In this document: positions 16,930 to 25,761 of the stretch, one piece after another
Numbering within the stretch: the first letter of the stretch is position 1
How the letters are laid out: each line of letters opens with the position of its first letter
Assembly (NCBI GenBank): GCA_034086685.1
Contig: JAXDZY010000094.1
Span: forward strand, 45,080 to 109,079
Direction: 5' to 3'
Source of the DNA: TWA4 sp034086685
GTDB lineage: Bacteria > Bacillota > Clostridia > Lachnospirales > Lachnospiraceae
Length of the DNA: 64,000 nt
The notes under the pieces: model-generated
The model's input: the letters and a program-made list of their open reading frames with translations, nothing else
Database searches by the model: none
What the model was told of the DNA's origin: nothing
Made by a program: the position numbers and the translations under genes

Positions 16930-18247
16930 AATGAGCCTCCTGCAGTTTGAATTTCAGGCTTGCAATCTCCTTATCCTTTTCATCGATCAGATCCAGATAT
17001 TCGACCATGTCATTTTCACCATCACTCACCCTGGCAGTCAGTTCCTGGATCTGCTGCTGCAGCTTTCGTTTTTCTTTCATCAGCTCACTGTTTTCCTGGA
17101 ACAGCTCTGCTCTCTCATCAGAGAAATGCTGCAGACGGCTTTCATATCCGTTCTTCTGTTCTTCGAGGCGGTCCTCATATCTGTTCTTCTGTTCTTCAAG
17201 ACGACTTTCATATTCTCCTTCCTGTTCAGTCAGAAGATTTTCGTATCCGGGCTTCATGGAAGAAATGCGGTTTTCATATTCTGCTCTCATTTCTGCCAGC
17301 TGGTTCTCACAATCCTCTTCCTGCTGATCCAGCCTTTTCTGAAATTCCTCTATTTTTACTTCATACCCTGCTTTCAGCGCAGCCACCTGCTTCTGCATCT
17401 CTGCCGCCCGGCTTTCATTTTCCGCCTGTCTGGCCGACAGCTGTTTACGGGCTGAAGCCAGTTTTTCTTCCTGAACTGCTTTTTCCCGCGCCATCTGTTC
17501 CTGCAGTTCTGCCAGCGTTTTTTTCTGCCCTTCCCTTTCCCGCATCAGCTGCTCCTGAAGCTGCTTCACTTCTTCATTCTGTCCTCCTGCTGCTTCATCA
17601 AGTTCTTTCTGCATCCGTGATAACCGTTCCTCATATTCTGATTTCTGCCCGGCAAGCTGAGCTTCATACTTATTTCTCCAGACTTTTTCTTCCCGTTCTC
17701 TGGCAGCGGCATCCTTCAGCTGCTTCTCCACCTGTGCAGCATTTTTTACATAATCGGAAACCTTTCTCTTCAAAATAGAGGTTTCTGTTTTATAACCATC
17801 CAGTTCCTTTTCCAGCCCTGAAATTCTGGAAGAAGCCTCCCTGTCTTTCTCTTCAAGGCGTTTGCGTTCTTCCCGGGTAACCTCCAGCTGTCTTTTCAGA
17901 TAATCTGTCTCCTCACTGCGGGCTGCTTCCGCCGCTTCTGCCTGTTTTCTTGCTTCTACCAGTTCCATCTTCAGCCTGTAGATATCCTCTGCAGCTTTTG
18001 TATCCACAGCAGCCTGCTTTTCTTCTGTCCATCCACTCTTTTTCAGATATTCATCCGCCAGATTCAGATACATCATCATGGTCTGATAATCATGGCTCCT
18101 CCCGGTAAAACCGGGCAGAGCTTTCAGCTTCTCGTACATACTGTTGATATAATCGGCAACTTTCTGCATATAAGCCGGGCTTTCATTACCGCTTAACCTG
18201 TACTTTCTGCCATTAATGGTAATTTCTACTGTATTCCGGGTATCCAT
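16922..18247 (-). CDS. ZapA-domain protein with a long coiled coil
   Basis: A 441-aa protein. The first 75 residues match ZapA, the small FtsZ-associated division protein (VEITINGRKYRLSGNES, then VADYINSMYEKL). Ordinary ZapA stops near residue 100; here about 340 residues of highly charged, Glu/Lys/Gln-rich coiled coil follow. Part of the coil (about 313-378, and again near 194-215) is built of 11-residue repeats starting with Tyr-Glu. The start at 18247 is chosen for AAAGGGG 7 nt upstream; six more in-frame codons precede it. Its location with SEDS and PBP genes fits a division or cell-wall scaffold role, which is inference. Confidence 0.75.
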   Translation of the reverse strand: MDTRNTVEITINGRKYRLSGNESPAYMQKVADYINSMYEKLKALPGFTGRSHDYQTMMMYLNLADEYLKKSGWTEEKQAAVDTKAAEDIYRLKMELVEARKQAEAAEAARSEETDYLKRQLEVTREERKRLEEKDREASSRISGLEKELDGYKTETSILKRKVSDYVKNAAQVEKQLKDAAAREREEKVWRNKYEAQLAGQKSEYEERLSRMQKELDEAAGGQNEEVKQLQEQLMREREGQKKTLAELQEQMAREKAVQEEKLASARKQLSARQAENESRAAEMQKQVAALKAGYEVKIEEFQKRLDQQEEDCENQLAEMRAEYENRISSMKPGYENLLTEQEGEYESRLEEQKNRYEDRLEEQKNGYESRLQHFSDERAELFQENSELMKEKRKLQQQIQELTARVSDGENDMVEYLDLIDEKDKEIASLKFKLQEAHYE

Positions 18248-18316
18248 ACATGCACCCCTTTCCATTGTATATTGTACTCTGTTCTATACGATATCCTTAC
18301 ACGTTATCTGAAAATT

Positions 18317-19333
18317 CTATTCCTTCTGTTCTTCATTCGTTACTGCTTTAAGACCAAGATGCCGGTAAGCCGCCGAAGTAGCCATACGCCCTCTGGGTGT
18401 CCTGTTCAGCAGACCGTTCTGAATCAGATACGGTTCATAAACATCCTCCATGGTACCGCTGTCCTCTCCAATGGCAGCTGCAAGAGTATCCAGACCCACC
18501 GGTCCCCCGTCAAACTTTTCAATAATCGTCAGCAGAATATTCCGGTCATTCTGATCAAGACCCAGGGTATCTACCGCCAGCAAATCCAGTGCCGTTACCG
18601 CCACTTCTTCCGTAATCATACCATCATAGCGGACCTGCGCAAAATCTCTTACCCTTTTCAGGAAACGATTGGCAAGCCTTGGAGTTCCTCTGGAACGGCG
18701 GGCAATTTCCGCTGCTCCTCTGGAATCAATCTCCACCTTCAGTACCTGCGCAGATCTCAGAATAATCTGCTGCAATTCTTCCGGTGTATAGTATTCCAGA
18801 CGCGTTACCAGCCCAAAACGGTCACGTAGAGGTGCTGTCAGCATACCTGCCCGGGTCGTTGCACCCACCATTGTAAAATGAGGCAGATTCAGGCGTACCG
18901 AACGGGCTGTGGGACCTTTTCCAATCATAATATCAATCGCAAAATCCTCCATGGCAGGATAGAGAACTTCTTCCACCTGCCGGTTCAGCCTGTGAATCTC
19001 ATCCACAAACAGCACATCTCCTTCCGAAAGGCTGTTCAGAATCGCCGCCATTTCACCTGGTTTTTCAATGGCAGGCCCGGAAGTGATTTTCAGGTGACTG
19101 CCCATTTCATTGGCGATAATTCCCGCCAGCGTTGTCTTTCCAAGACCCGGCGGGCCGTAAAATAGTACATGATCAAGCGGTTCCTTTCTCATCTTCGCCG
19201 CTTCCATAAAAACATTCAATAATTCTCTGACCTTCTGCTGGCCGATATATTCTTCCAGACGCTGAGGCCTCAGACCTGTCTCCAGAGTCCTGTCCTCTTC
19301 TGTAATATCCGTTGTAATAATTCTTTTTGCCAT
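18317..19333 (-). CDS. ruvB: Holliday junction branch-migration ATPase RuvB
   Basis: A 338-aa AAA+ motor that drives branch migration with RuvA during recombination repair. Seen are Walker A GPPGLGKTT, Walker B FVDEIHR, sensor 1 VGATTRAGML, the arginine finger region TAPLRDRFG, and the C-terminal winged helix (YLIQNGLLNRTPRGR), which binds DNA. The length is standard. It starts 18 nt after ruvA and shares its promoter. Confidence 0.97.
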   Translation of the reverse strand: MAKRIITTDITEEDRTLETGLRPQRLEEYIGQQKVRELLNVFMEAAKMRKEPLDHVLFYGPPGLGKTTLAGIIANEMGSHLKITSGPAIEKPGEMAAILNSLSEGDVLFVDEIHRLNRQVEEVLYPAMEDFAIDIMIGKGPTARSVRLNLPHFTMVGATTRAGMLTAPLRDRFGLVTRLEYYTPEELQQIILRSAQVLKVEIDSRGAAEIARRSRGTPRLANRFLKRVRDFAQVRYDGMITEEVAVTALDLLAVDTLGLDQNDRNILLTIIEKFDGGPVGLDTLAAAIGEDSGTMEDVYEPYLIQNGLLNRTPRGRMATSAAYRHLGLKAVTNEEQKE

Positions 19334-19351
19334 TTTTATTTTTCCTGCTTC

Positions 19352-19978
19352 CTAGAGAAGATAAGTCAGGGCCCCATGGAGCACGGTCTCCACATCCGCC
19401 TTTTCCTGCAGCTGCGCACACGCTTTTCTGACTGCAGCAGAAGCTTCACTGCGCCCGTATCCCAGTGCGGTCAAAGCTTCCACAGCTTCACTCTGTGCAT
19501 CCCTCAAAGACAGATTTTCTCCCGCTGCTGCTTCTTTGCCTCTGTCCGCATCTGTACCTGTAAAATCTTCAGTCTCCTCTTTCAGTTTATCCTTCAGTTC
19601 AATAATCAGCTTTTTGGCTGTCTTCAGACCGATACCGGGGGCTGTTGCAATCAGCTTTGCATCCTCCACCGCAACCGCCAGACGAAGCTCATGAGGCGCA
19701 ATCACCGACAGGATCGCCAGAGCTCCCTTTGGACCGATTCCACTTACTCCGATCAGCAGTTTAAAAATATTCAGATCCTCTCTGGTGAAAAAACCATACA
19801 GCATCAAAGCATCTTCTCTCACATAAAGATACGTATACAGCTGCACATTTTCTCCGATCAGCGGCATCTTCCCTGTCAACGATCCCGGTACCAGAATTTC
19901 GTATCCGATTCCCTGATTTTCCACAATAATCCGGTCGGAAAATACATCTGCCAGAGTTCCTTTTATATATGAAATCAT
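19352..19978 (-). CDS. ruvA: Holliday junction DNA-binding protein RuvA
   Basis: A 208-aa protein with the N-terminal OB fold (MISYIKGTLADVF), two helix-hairpin-helix motifs (LLIGVSGIGPKGALAIL and TAPGIGLKTAKKLIIEL) and the C-terminal domain III (EALTALGYGRSEASAAVRKA) that contacts RuvB. The true start is the ATG at 19978 after AGGTGG; the GTG three codons upstream is part of that ribosome site. It is the first gene of ruvAB, with no ruvC, as usual in Firmicutes. Confidence 0.96.
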   Translation of the reverse strand: MISYIKGTLADVFSDRIIVENQGIGYEILVPGSLTGKMPLIGENVQLYTYLYVREDALMLYGFFTREDLNIFKLLIGVSGIGPKGALAILSVIAPHELRLAVAVEDAKLIATAPGIGLKTAKKLIIELKDKLKEETEDFTGTDADRGKEAAAGENLSLRDAQSEAVEALTALGYGRSEASAAVRKACAQLQEKADVETVLHGALTYLL

Positions 19979-20000
19979 AAATACCACCTGTTTGTAAAAC

Positions 20001-20029
20001 TTGACATAAATTAAACTTTATCATAACAT
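20001..20029 (+). promoter_or_regulatory. Candidate promoter of the YprB-type nuclease gene
   Basis: TTGACA (20001-20006) and TAACAT (20024-20029) lie 17 nt apart on the plus strand, about 100 nt before the ATG at 20127. The -10 boxes of this and the opposing ruvAB promoter overlap by 2 bp. Confidence 0.5.
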
Positions 20030-20048
20030 AGAATCACTATGCTGTCAA
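20020..20048 (-). promoter_or_regulatory. Sigma-A promoter of ruvAB
   Basis: A perfect TTGACA (20043-20048) and TATGAT (20020-20025) with a 17-nt spacer on the minus strand. Transcription would start near 20012, giving a leader of about 35 nt. Confidence 0.85.
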
Positions 20049-20126
20049 AAAACGTATACAGTTTGTACATACAAAATATGGGAGTGTCTGAAGGCACTGC
20101 TGCAGCCGACAGCACGGAGGTATTTC

Positions 20127-21197
20127 ATGATTACTGTTGATGAAAATTTCATCCCGGAACAATTTTATTCAGGCATCTGCTCTCCTGATCGAAACATGCT
20201 TTTCTTCGATATTGAAACCACCGGTTTTTCCAGAGAATTTCACATGATCTATCTGATCGGAGCCGCAGCCTGCCGCAATGGCCGCTGGAGACTGCTCCAG
20301 TGGTTTGCACAGAAACCGGAAGAAGAACCGGATGTCATCCGCGCTTTTCTGGATTTTTCCAAAGACTATGATACATTGATTCATTTTAACGGTCAGCGGT
20401 TCGATCTTCCTTTTACAGAAGCCCGGGCACGAATCTGTCAGATTCCCTGGACACTGAAATTTGATGAAAGTATTGATCTGATGAACCTGATCAAACCCTA
20501 TAAAGCCATCTGCCATCTAAACAATTGCCGCCAGAAAAGCATTGAGCAGCTTCTGGGACTTTCCGGCAGAGAAGACGCCATGAGCGGAGGAGAACTGATC
20601 CCTGTATACCATAATTATGTACATAAAAAAGACTCCCGCAGTCTTGAGCTTCTGCTTTTGCACAATGCCGATGACGTCAGGGGCATGACAGGGCTGACCC
20701 AGGTGGCCCTGTGGCCGGACTTTTTTCACAGTGATTTCCATTTTACCCATATGGACTGCAGCAGTCAGGGTGTGGTCTTTCATTATGAAAGCAACATGCG
20801 CATACCCGTACTTCTTCATGCCGATCTGGAATGCTGGCAGCTGTGCGCAGGAGGAAATTCCCTTTCACTGGGAGTTCATTTCGCTGACACACAACTGAAA
20901 CATTTTTATAAAAATTTCAAAGACTACTACTATCTTCCCGAAGAAGATATGGTTGTTCACAAAAGTATTGCTGAATTTGTGGATAGGGAACACAAACAGA
21001 AAGCGACACGCCAGAACTGTTTTATCAGGCAGGAAGGACGTTTCCTTCCCCAGCCGTCGCTTCTTATCACACCGGAATTCATGGAAAAACCCGGAGACAG
21101 GCTGACTTATTTTTTATTTGACAATCAGACACCCGGGCCGGATTTCGCAAAAACATATCTCCATGAAGTTTTAAAAAGATGCATAAAAGGTTATTAA
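20127..21197 (+). CDS. YprB-type ribonuclease H-like exonuclease
   Basis: A 356-aa protein with a DEDD-type 3'-5' exonuclease core. The acidic motifs are FDIETTGF (residues 27-34), FNGQRFDLPF and HNADDVRGM. This matches the RNase H-like YprB family, found in many Firmicutes and usually annotated as a putative exonuclease. The C-terminal 140 residues contain no recognised domain, and the TPR repeats found in B. subtilis YprB are not evident. CGGAGG precedes the ATG. It is transcribed divergently from ruvAB, so a link to DNA repair is possible but unproven. Confidence 0.78.
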   Translation: MITVDENFIPEQFYSGICSPDRNMLFFDIETTGFSREFHMIYLIGAAACRNGRWRLLQWFAQKPEEEPDVIRAFLDFSKDYDTLIHFNGQRFDLPFTEARARICQIPWTLKFDESIDLMNLIKPYKAICHLNNCRQKSIEQLLGLSGREDAMSGGELIPVYHNYVHKKDSRSLELLLLHNADDVRGMTGLTQVALWPDFFHSDFHFTHMDCSSQGVVFHYESNMRIPVLLHADLECWQLCAGGNSLSLGVHFADTQLKHFYKNFKDYYYLPEEDMVVHKSIAEFVDREHKQKATRQNCFIRQEGRFLPQPSLLITPEFMEKPGDRLTYFLFDNQTPGPDFAKTYLHEVLKRCIKGY

Positions 21198-21303
21198 ACT
21201 CTTGACCTGTCAGACTTTTTATGTCAAACTATAAAGGTTCTGAAAATACGACAAAATGTGCCTTTTCGGAGCCAGAAAATAACCGGAAGGATCTTGTGCA
21301 ACC

Positions 21304-22074
21304 ATGATTTTAAAAGACAACATTACAATCCCGGCACTTTCCGGCGATGTGCCCCGCAGAATCTACATATATCTGCCCCCGGAATATGAGCAGAGTCAGG
21401 AATTCTATCCTGTTCTTTACATGTTTGACGGGCATAATGTATTTTTCGATGAGGATGCTACCTACGGAAAAAGCTGGGGAATGAAGGAATATCTGGAGCA
21501 GGAAAACCCGGCGCTGATCGTTGTGGCTGTGGAATGCAACCATAAAGGAAACCGGCGTCTCTGTGAATACTCTCCCTGGAGTTTTCATGACAAACGGTTC
21601 GGCAGCGTGGAGGGTGTTGGAAAAATCTATATGGATTGGCTGACCGGGGAGCTTAAACCCCTGATCGACTCAGAATTCCGCACTATACCGGAACGTGAAG
21701 CTACAGCCATCTGCGGAAGCTCCATGGGCGGACTTATGACCGTCTACGCTGTAACTGCCTACAATCACATTTTTTCAAAAGGAGCTGCTTTGTCCCCCAG
21801 TCTCTGGTGCGGACCCCAGAAAATCCTGAATCTGATCCGAAACACTGATTTTGATGAAAATACCATCCTGTACATGGACTACGGCAGTGTTGAGATGGGC
21901 AACCATACCAGCACACGCAGCACCCTGAAGCGGGTTTCGGGTGCACTGATGGACCGGGGTGTCTATACCTGCATGCGTATTGTCCCGGGCGGCGAACACT
22001 GCGAAGCCAGCTGGGAACGGCAGATACCGATTTTTATGAACTGTCTTGATATCCCGGGACGAAATGTATATTGA
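21304..22074 (+). CDS. Alpha/beta-hydrolase, esterase D/enterobactin-esterase-like family
   Basis: A 256-aa serine hydrolase of the esterase D group. The nucleophile elbow is CGSSMGG (Ser near residue 141), preceded by the oxyanion-region sequence YMFDGHN, with a C-terminal GGEHCEASW histidine. The family includes carboxylesterases, enterobactin esterases and acetyl-xylan-type esterases; there is no signal peptide, so the substrate is probably intracellular. No strong ribosome site lies close to the ATG (GGAAGG is 13 nt away) and no alternative in-frame start is visible. It ends 38 nt before a strong terminator. Confidence 0.78.
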   Translation: MILKDNITIPALSGDVPRRIYIYLPPEYEQSQEFYPVLYMFDGHNVFFDEDATYGKSWGMKEYLEQENPALIVVAVECNHKGNRRLCEYSPWSFHDKRFGSVEGVGKIYMDWLTGELKPLIDSEFRTIPEREATAICGSSMGGLMTVYAVTAYNHIFSKGAALSPSLWCGPQKILNLIRNTDFDENTILYMDYGSVEMGNHTSTRSTLKRVSGALMDRGVYTCMRIVPGGEHCEASWERQIPIFMNCLDIPGRNVY

Positions 22075-22111
22075 TTTCAGCAGATTCACAAATTAAATCT
22101 CAATAAGAAAT

Positions 22112-22163
22112 GAGGGGCTGTGGCACTAACTTTGGTATATGGTTAGTGCCATGGCCTCTTTTT
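22112..22163 (+). terminator. Terminator after the esterase gene
   Basis: A long imperfect stem with TGGCACTAAC and GTTAGTGCCA as its perfect core, flanked by GAGG/CCTC, is followed by five T on the plus strand. Confidence 0.88.
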
Positions 22164-22221
22164 CGTCCTGTTGCTGTTCCAGTAAAAATGTAGTAAATCA
22201 AAACCTGTGATATGAACTCCG

Positions 22222-22260
22222 GAAAAGAAAAAAGCCAGTAACCCGCATAGTTACTGGCTT
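22222..22260 (-). terminator. Terminator of tRNA-Thr
   Basis: On the minus strand AAGCCAGTAAC and its complement form a stem around TATGCGG-like loop sequence, followed by a T-rich tract (TTTTTTCTTTTCC). It begins 7 nt after the tRNA 3' end. Confidence 0.88.
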
Positions 22261-22267
22261 TTACAAG

Positions 22268-22340
22268 AGCTGACGAGCAGACTCGAACTGCCGACCTCCT
22301 CATTACCAATGAGGTGCGCTACCACCTGTGCCACGTCAGC
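22268..22340 (-). tRNA. tRNA-Thr(GGT)
   Basis: A 73-nt cloverleaf: acceptor GCTGACG pairs with CGTCAGC, anticodon stem CCTCA/TGAGG holds loop TTGGTAA, giving anticodon GGT (reads ACC/ACU), and the T arm contains GTTCGAGTC. The discriminator base is T and CCA is not encoded. It is a monocistronic unit with its own promoter and terminator. Confidence 0.95.
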
Positions 22341-22378
22341 ATCTCCTGCTGAGTGATTTCTGTCACTCACAGTTAGAG

Positions 22379-22407
22379 ATTTTAGCACACCCCTATGGGT
22401 TTGTCAA
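22379..22407 (-). promoter_or_regulatory. Promoter of tRNA-Thr
   Basis: TTGACA (22402-22407) and TAAAAT (22379-22384) with a 17-nt spacer on the minus strand, about 40 nt before the mature tRNA 5' end. Confidence 0.85.
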
Positions 22408-22462
22408 CAGTTTTCTTTTTAAATTTTTATTTTTTTTAAATTATTTCTTCAACTGTGAAAAC

Positions 22463-23095
22463 TTATTTCCGTTTGCCGCCTTTACGACCGGATTTCCTGT
22501 GTGAATTTTTCTCCTGTTTCCCGGCAGTTCCTGCGGCCTGTTCCTGTTTCTTTTTCAGACCCGCCGGAGGTTCTTTGGGATCTTCCGTCAGCCGCATCAC
22601 TTCCAGTACAGCTGCAGTATCCGGATCCAGATTGTCAATAAAACTGTTCCGTTTCAGCCGGGGCTGATGCAGATAATCCCTGCGGATTTCCACCTTCATG
22701 GCCTCCATTTCCTTTTGAAGCTCCCGGGCGCTGACACGGGTTGCCCCCTGCCCAAGAATAATCACCTGCTCCAGCCGGTCTGAGGTTGCTACGCGCACCT
22801 GATTGGACCGTGCCAGAGAACCGTTTGTTTTTTCTATATACTGATCTGCTGTTTCTGCTTCCTTTGTATAAACCACATAAATATTATGATATTTTTCCAC
22901 AGTACCGGGATTGTTTTTCACTTTATACCCGTCAAATACCAGAATTACCGTACACTGATAATAGCCCTGGTAATGAGACAGCATATCCATCAGTTTCATA
23001 CGGGCGGCATCCAGATTGCCGTTTTCCGCAAATTCATTCAGCTCAGGCCATGAAAATATAATATTATATCCGTCTACCAGTAAATACTCTGCCAT
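22463..23095 (-). CDS. rae1: NYN-domain ribonuclease, Rae1/YacP family
   Basis: A 210-aa protein with the PIN-like NYN fold: LLVDGYNII (first Asp), VFDGYK, then the acidic motif EAETADQYIEK and VATSDRLEQ. In B. subtilis the YacP product Rae1 is a ribosome-associated endoribonuclease. The last 50 residues are a basic tail rich in Lys/Arg, fitting RNA or ribosome binding. It is the last gene of the cysE operon, 10 nt after rlmB, exactly as in Bacillus. Confidence 0.88.
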   Translation of the reverse strand: MAEYLLVDGYNIIFSWPELNEFAENGNLDAARMKLMDMLSHYQGYYQCTVILVFDGYKVKNNPGTVEKYHNIYVVYTKEAETADQYIEKTNGSLARSNQVRVATSDRLEQVIILGQGATRVSARELQKEMEAMKVEIRRDYLHQPRLKRNSFIDNLDPDTAAVLEVMRLTEDPKEPPAGLKKKQEQAAGTAGKQEKNSHRKSGRKGGKRK

Positions 23096-23105
23096 ACATC
23101 CCCCG

Positions 23106-23846
23106 TTACGCCATGCGCTGGCGCACGATCTCGTATGCTAGAATACCTGCTGCCACAGATGCGTTCAATGAATCAATCTGTCCCTTCATGGGGATGGATA
23201 CATACATATCACAGGCTTCCCGTACCAGACGACTGACACCTTCTCCTTCATTGCCAATTACAATACCGATGGGACCTGTCAGATTCACATTGTACATGGT
23301 CTCACCCGACATGTCCGCGCAGGCGAACCAGATTCCCTCTTTTTTCAGTTCTTCCATGGTATTTTTCAGATTTGTTACTTTTGCCACAGGCATATAATTC
23401 AGTGCACCTGCCGATGTACGCGCAGCAACCGCCGTCAGCCCTGCTGCACGGCGTTTGGGAATGATCACACCATGAGCACCTGCCTGATGGGCTGTACGGA
23501 TGATTGCCCCCAGATTATGCGGATCTTCAATTCCATCCAGCAATATCAGAAAAGGAGGCTCATTTTTATCTCTGGCCGCCTGAAGAATCTCGTCAACAGT
23601 GGCATAGGAATACGCTGCTGCATAGGCAATCACTCCCTGATGCTTCCCTGTTTCGGACATCTGGTCCAGACGTTCTTTTTTCACAAACTGAATAATCGTA
23701 TCATGCTTTCTGGCCTCACGCACGATAGTCTGCACAGGACCGTCCTTACACCCATCCTGTACAAACAGTCGATCAATGGTCCTGCCTGCGCGAAATGCTT
23801 CCAGCACTGCATTGCGGCCTTCAATTGTTAATTCTTCATATCTCAT
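23106..23846 (-). CDS. rlmB: 23S rRNA 2'-O-ribose methyltransferase RlmB (SpoU family)
   Basis: A 246-aa SPOUT methyltransferase that probably methylates a guanosine ribose in 23S rRNA. It has an N-terminal substrate-binding domain (TIEGRNAVLEAFRAG) and the knotted catalytic domain with motif 1 DGIEDPHNLGAIIRTA, motif 2 IVIGNEGEGVS and motif 3 SIPMKGQIDSLNASVAAGI. The start at 23846 follows GGGAG; the longer open frame runs back over the end of the Mini-III gene. The gene order mrnC-rlmB-yacP supports the assignment. Confidence 0.92.
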   Translation of the reverse strand: MRYEELTIEGRNAVLEAFRAGRTIDRLFVQDGCKDGPVQTIVREARKHDTIIQFVKKERLDQMSETGKHQGVIAYAAAYSYATVDEILQAARDKNEPPFLILLDGIEDPHNLGAIIRTAHQAGAHGVIIPKRRAAGLTAVAARTSAGALNYMPVAKVTNLKNTMEELKKEGIWFACADMSGETMYNVNLTGPIGIVIGNEGEGVSRLVREACDMYVSIPMKGQIDSLNASVAAGILAYEIVRQRMA

Positions 23847-23862
23847 AGAACAACTCCCATTT

Positions 23863-24354
23863 CTACTTTTCATACCCGATTGCTTCCAGCCCTGCACGAA
23901 TGATCTCCATCACCCTGCGCTGATCATGCTTCAAATAAAGCCAGCCGCACAGTGCTTCCAGTCCGGTAGCCCACAGATAATCCTCAGCTGTAGCATTTTT
24001 TGCTTTTGTGTGAGGCTTTGTATTATGTCCTCTCCGGCATACAGCCTTCTCTTCCTCCGTCAGCTGGTCAAATACCGCACGGATCATGGCCGACTGCGCA
24101 GGTGCTTTAACCAGTTCGCTGCATTGTCTGTGCATTTTACTGACCTGCGTATTACCTTTACTGATAATCAGCGTCCTGATGACGAGTTCATAAACTCCAT
24201 CACCTATAAATGCCAGAGACAGACCGGAGTAGCTCCGGATATCAGGCGAAGCCAGCTCAAAAATCTCCTCCGCCTGATCAAGAAAGTTTTTATTATCGGA
24301 AAACTGCACCTTATCAGAACCTGCCTGAACATCTTTTTTTACGCTTTGGTCCAT
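23863..24354 (-). CDS. mrnC: Mini-ribonuclease 3
   Basis: A 163-aa RNase III-like protein made only of the catalytic domain, without the dsRNA-binding domain. In B. subtilis it matures 23S rRNA ends. Seen are SGLSLAFIGDGVYELVIR (the conserved Asp of the signature) and the second acidic region ATAEDYLWATGLEALCGWLYL. It overlaps the end of cysS by 16 nt and uses AGAAGG within cysS as ribosome site. Confidence 0.93.
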   Translation of the reverse strand: MDQSVKKDVQAGSDKVQFSDNKNFLDQAEEIFELASPDIRSYSGLSLAFIGDGVYELVIRTLIISKGNTQVSKMHRQCSELVKAPAQSAMIRAVFDQLTEEEKAVCRRGHNTKPHTKAKNATAEDYLWATGLEALCGWLYLKHDQRRVMEIIRAGLEAIGYEK

Positions 24355-25748
24355 TTAACACCTTCTCTGGTATCTTTCAGGAGAATACCTTTTGCAGCCA
24401 GTTCGTCGCGGATCTGATCAGCCAGTGCAAAATTTTTAGCCTTTCTTGCTTCCTGTCGTCTGGCAATCATTTCCTCGATATCAGCGTCCAGCAATTCTTC
24501 CTTCTTTTCCGTAATAATACCCAGAATATCACAGAGTTTTTCTACCTCTTCCAGCAATGTCCGGTCAAATGCTCCGGAAGATTTGTCAGTTACCGCCGTA
24601 TTCATCAGCTTAACCAGCTCAAAAATGGCAGATACCGCATCCGCCGTATTAAAATCATCTTCCATAGCCTCTTCATATTTGCGGACAAGTGCTGCCATAT
24701 CCTGATCGATTACAGACTTTTCCTGATCTGTCATTTCTCCTGAGGCTTTTTCAGCTTTTTCTCTCACACGCTCCACTGCTGTAAGAATACGCTCCAGACC
24801 GTTTTTGCTTGCCTCCATCAGCTCAGCACTGAAATTCAACGGACTTCTGTAATGAGCGCTCAGCATGAAGAAACGAAGCACCTGCAGATCGTATTTTTCA
24901 CTGATCTCACGAACAGTAAAGAAATTGCCCAGGGATTTTGACATTTTTTTATTATCAATATTCAGGAAACCATTATGCATCCAGTATCTGGCAAAAGTCT
25001 TGTCATTGCAGCATTCGCTCTGGGCAATCTCGTTTTCATGATGAGGGAAAATCAGATCCTCACCGCCTGCATGAATATCAATCTCATCTCCCAGATAATG
25101 CTTTGCCATAACAGAGCATTCAATATGCCAGCCGGGACGGCCATCACACCAGGGAGATTTCCAGAAAGGCTCCCCTTCTTTTTTGGGTTTCCATAAAACA
25201 AAGTCAAAATCATCTTCTTTAGTGGAATCACCGGTCACCTTGATTTCCCGGTGCCCCGCCTGAAGATCATCCAGATTCTTATGGGACAGCTTTCCATACT
25301 CTTTGAAAGAACGGGTACGGAAATAAACCGTTCCATCTTCAGCCGCATAAGCATGCCCTTTCTCTATCAGAGTGGAAATCATCCGGATCATACCGTCAAT
25401 TTCCCGGGTAGCCAGAGGATTACAGGTGGCAGGCTTGATATTCATGGCCTCCATATCTTTTTTGCATTCTTCAATATATCGCTGGGAAATTGTATGTGCA
25501 TCCGTTCCTTCTTCAATGGCTGCTTTAATAATCTTGTCATCCACATCGGTAAAGTTGGATACATAATTCACCTCATAGCCTTTATACTCAAAATATCTTC
25601 TGACCGTATCAAACATGATCATAGGACGCGCGTTGCCGATATGAATATAATTGTATACAGTGGGGCCGCACACATACATGCGGACTTTTCCTTCCTCAAT
25701 CGGAACAAATTCTTCCTTCTGTCTGGTCAGTGTATTATAAATCTTCAT
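24339..25748 (-). CDS. cysS: Cysteinyl-tRNA synthetase
   Basis: A 469-aa class I synthetase that charges tRNA-Cys. The HIGH motif is YIHIGNARP, the KMSKS motif is KKMSKSLGN, and the zinc-site residues include C28 (YVCGPTVYN), C with H in GWHIECSVMA and HHENE. The length is typical. It follows cysE by 13 nt and both sit behind a cysteine-specific T-box, so charged tRNA-Cys levels control its own synthetase. Confidence 0.97.
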   Translation of the reverse strand: MKIYNTLTRQKEEFVPIEEGKVRMYVCGPTVYNYIHIGNARPMIMFDTVRRYFEYKGYEVNYVSNFTDVDDKIIKAAIEEGTDAHTISQRYIEECKKDMEAMNIKPATCNPLATREIDGMIRMISTLIEKGHAYAAEDGTVYFRTRSFKEYGKLSHKNLDDLQAGHREIKVTGDSTKEDDFDFVLWKPKKEGEPFWKSPWCDGRPGWHIECSVMAKHYLGDEIDIHAGGEDLIFPHHENEIAQSECCNDKTFARYWMHNGFLNIDNKKMSKSLGNFFTVREISEKYDLQVLRFFMLSAHYRSPLNFSAELMEASKNGLERILTAVERVREKAEKASGEMTDQEKSVIDQDMAALVRKYEEAMEDDFNTADAVSAIFELVKLMNTAVTDKSSGAFDRTLLEEVEKLCDILGIITEKKEELLDADIEEMIARRQEARKAKNFALADQIRDELAAKGILLKDTREGVKWTKA

Positions 25749-25761
25749 ATTGCTGCTCCTT

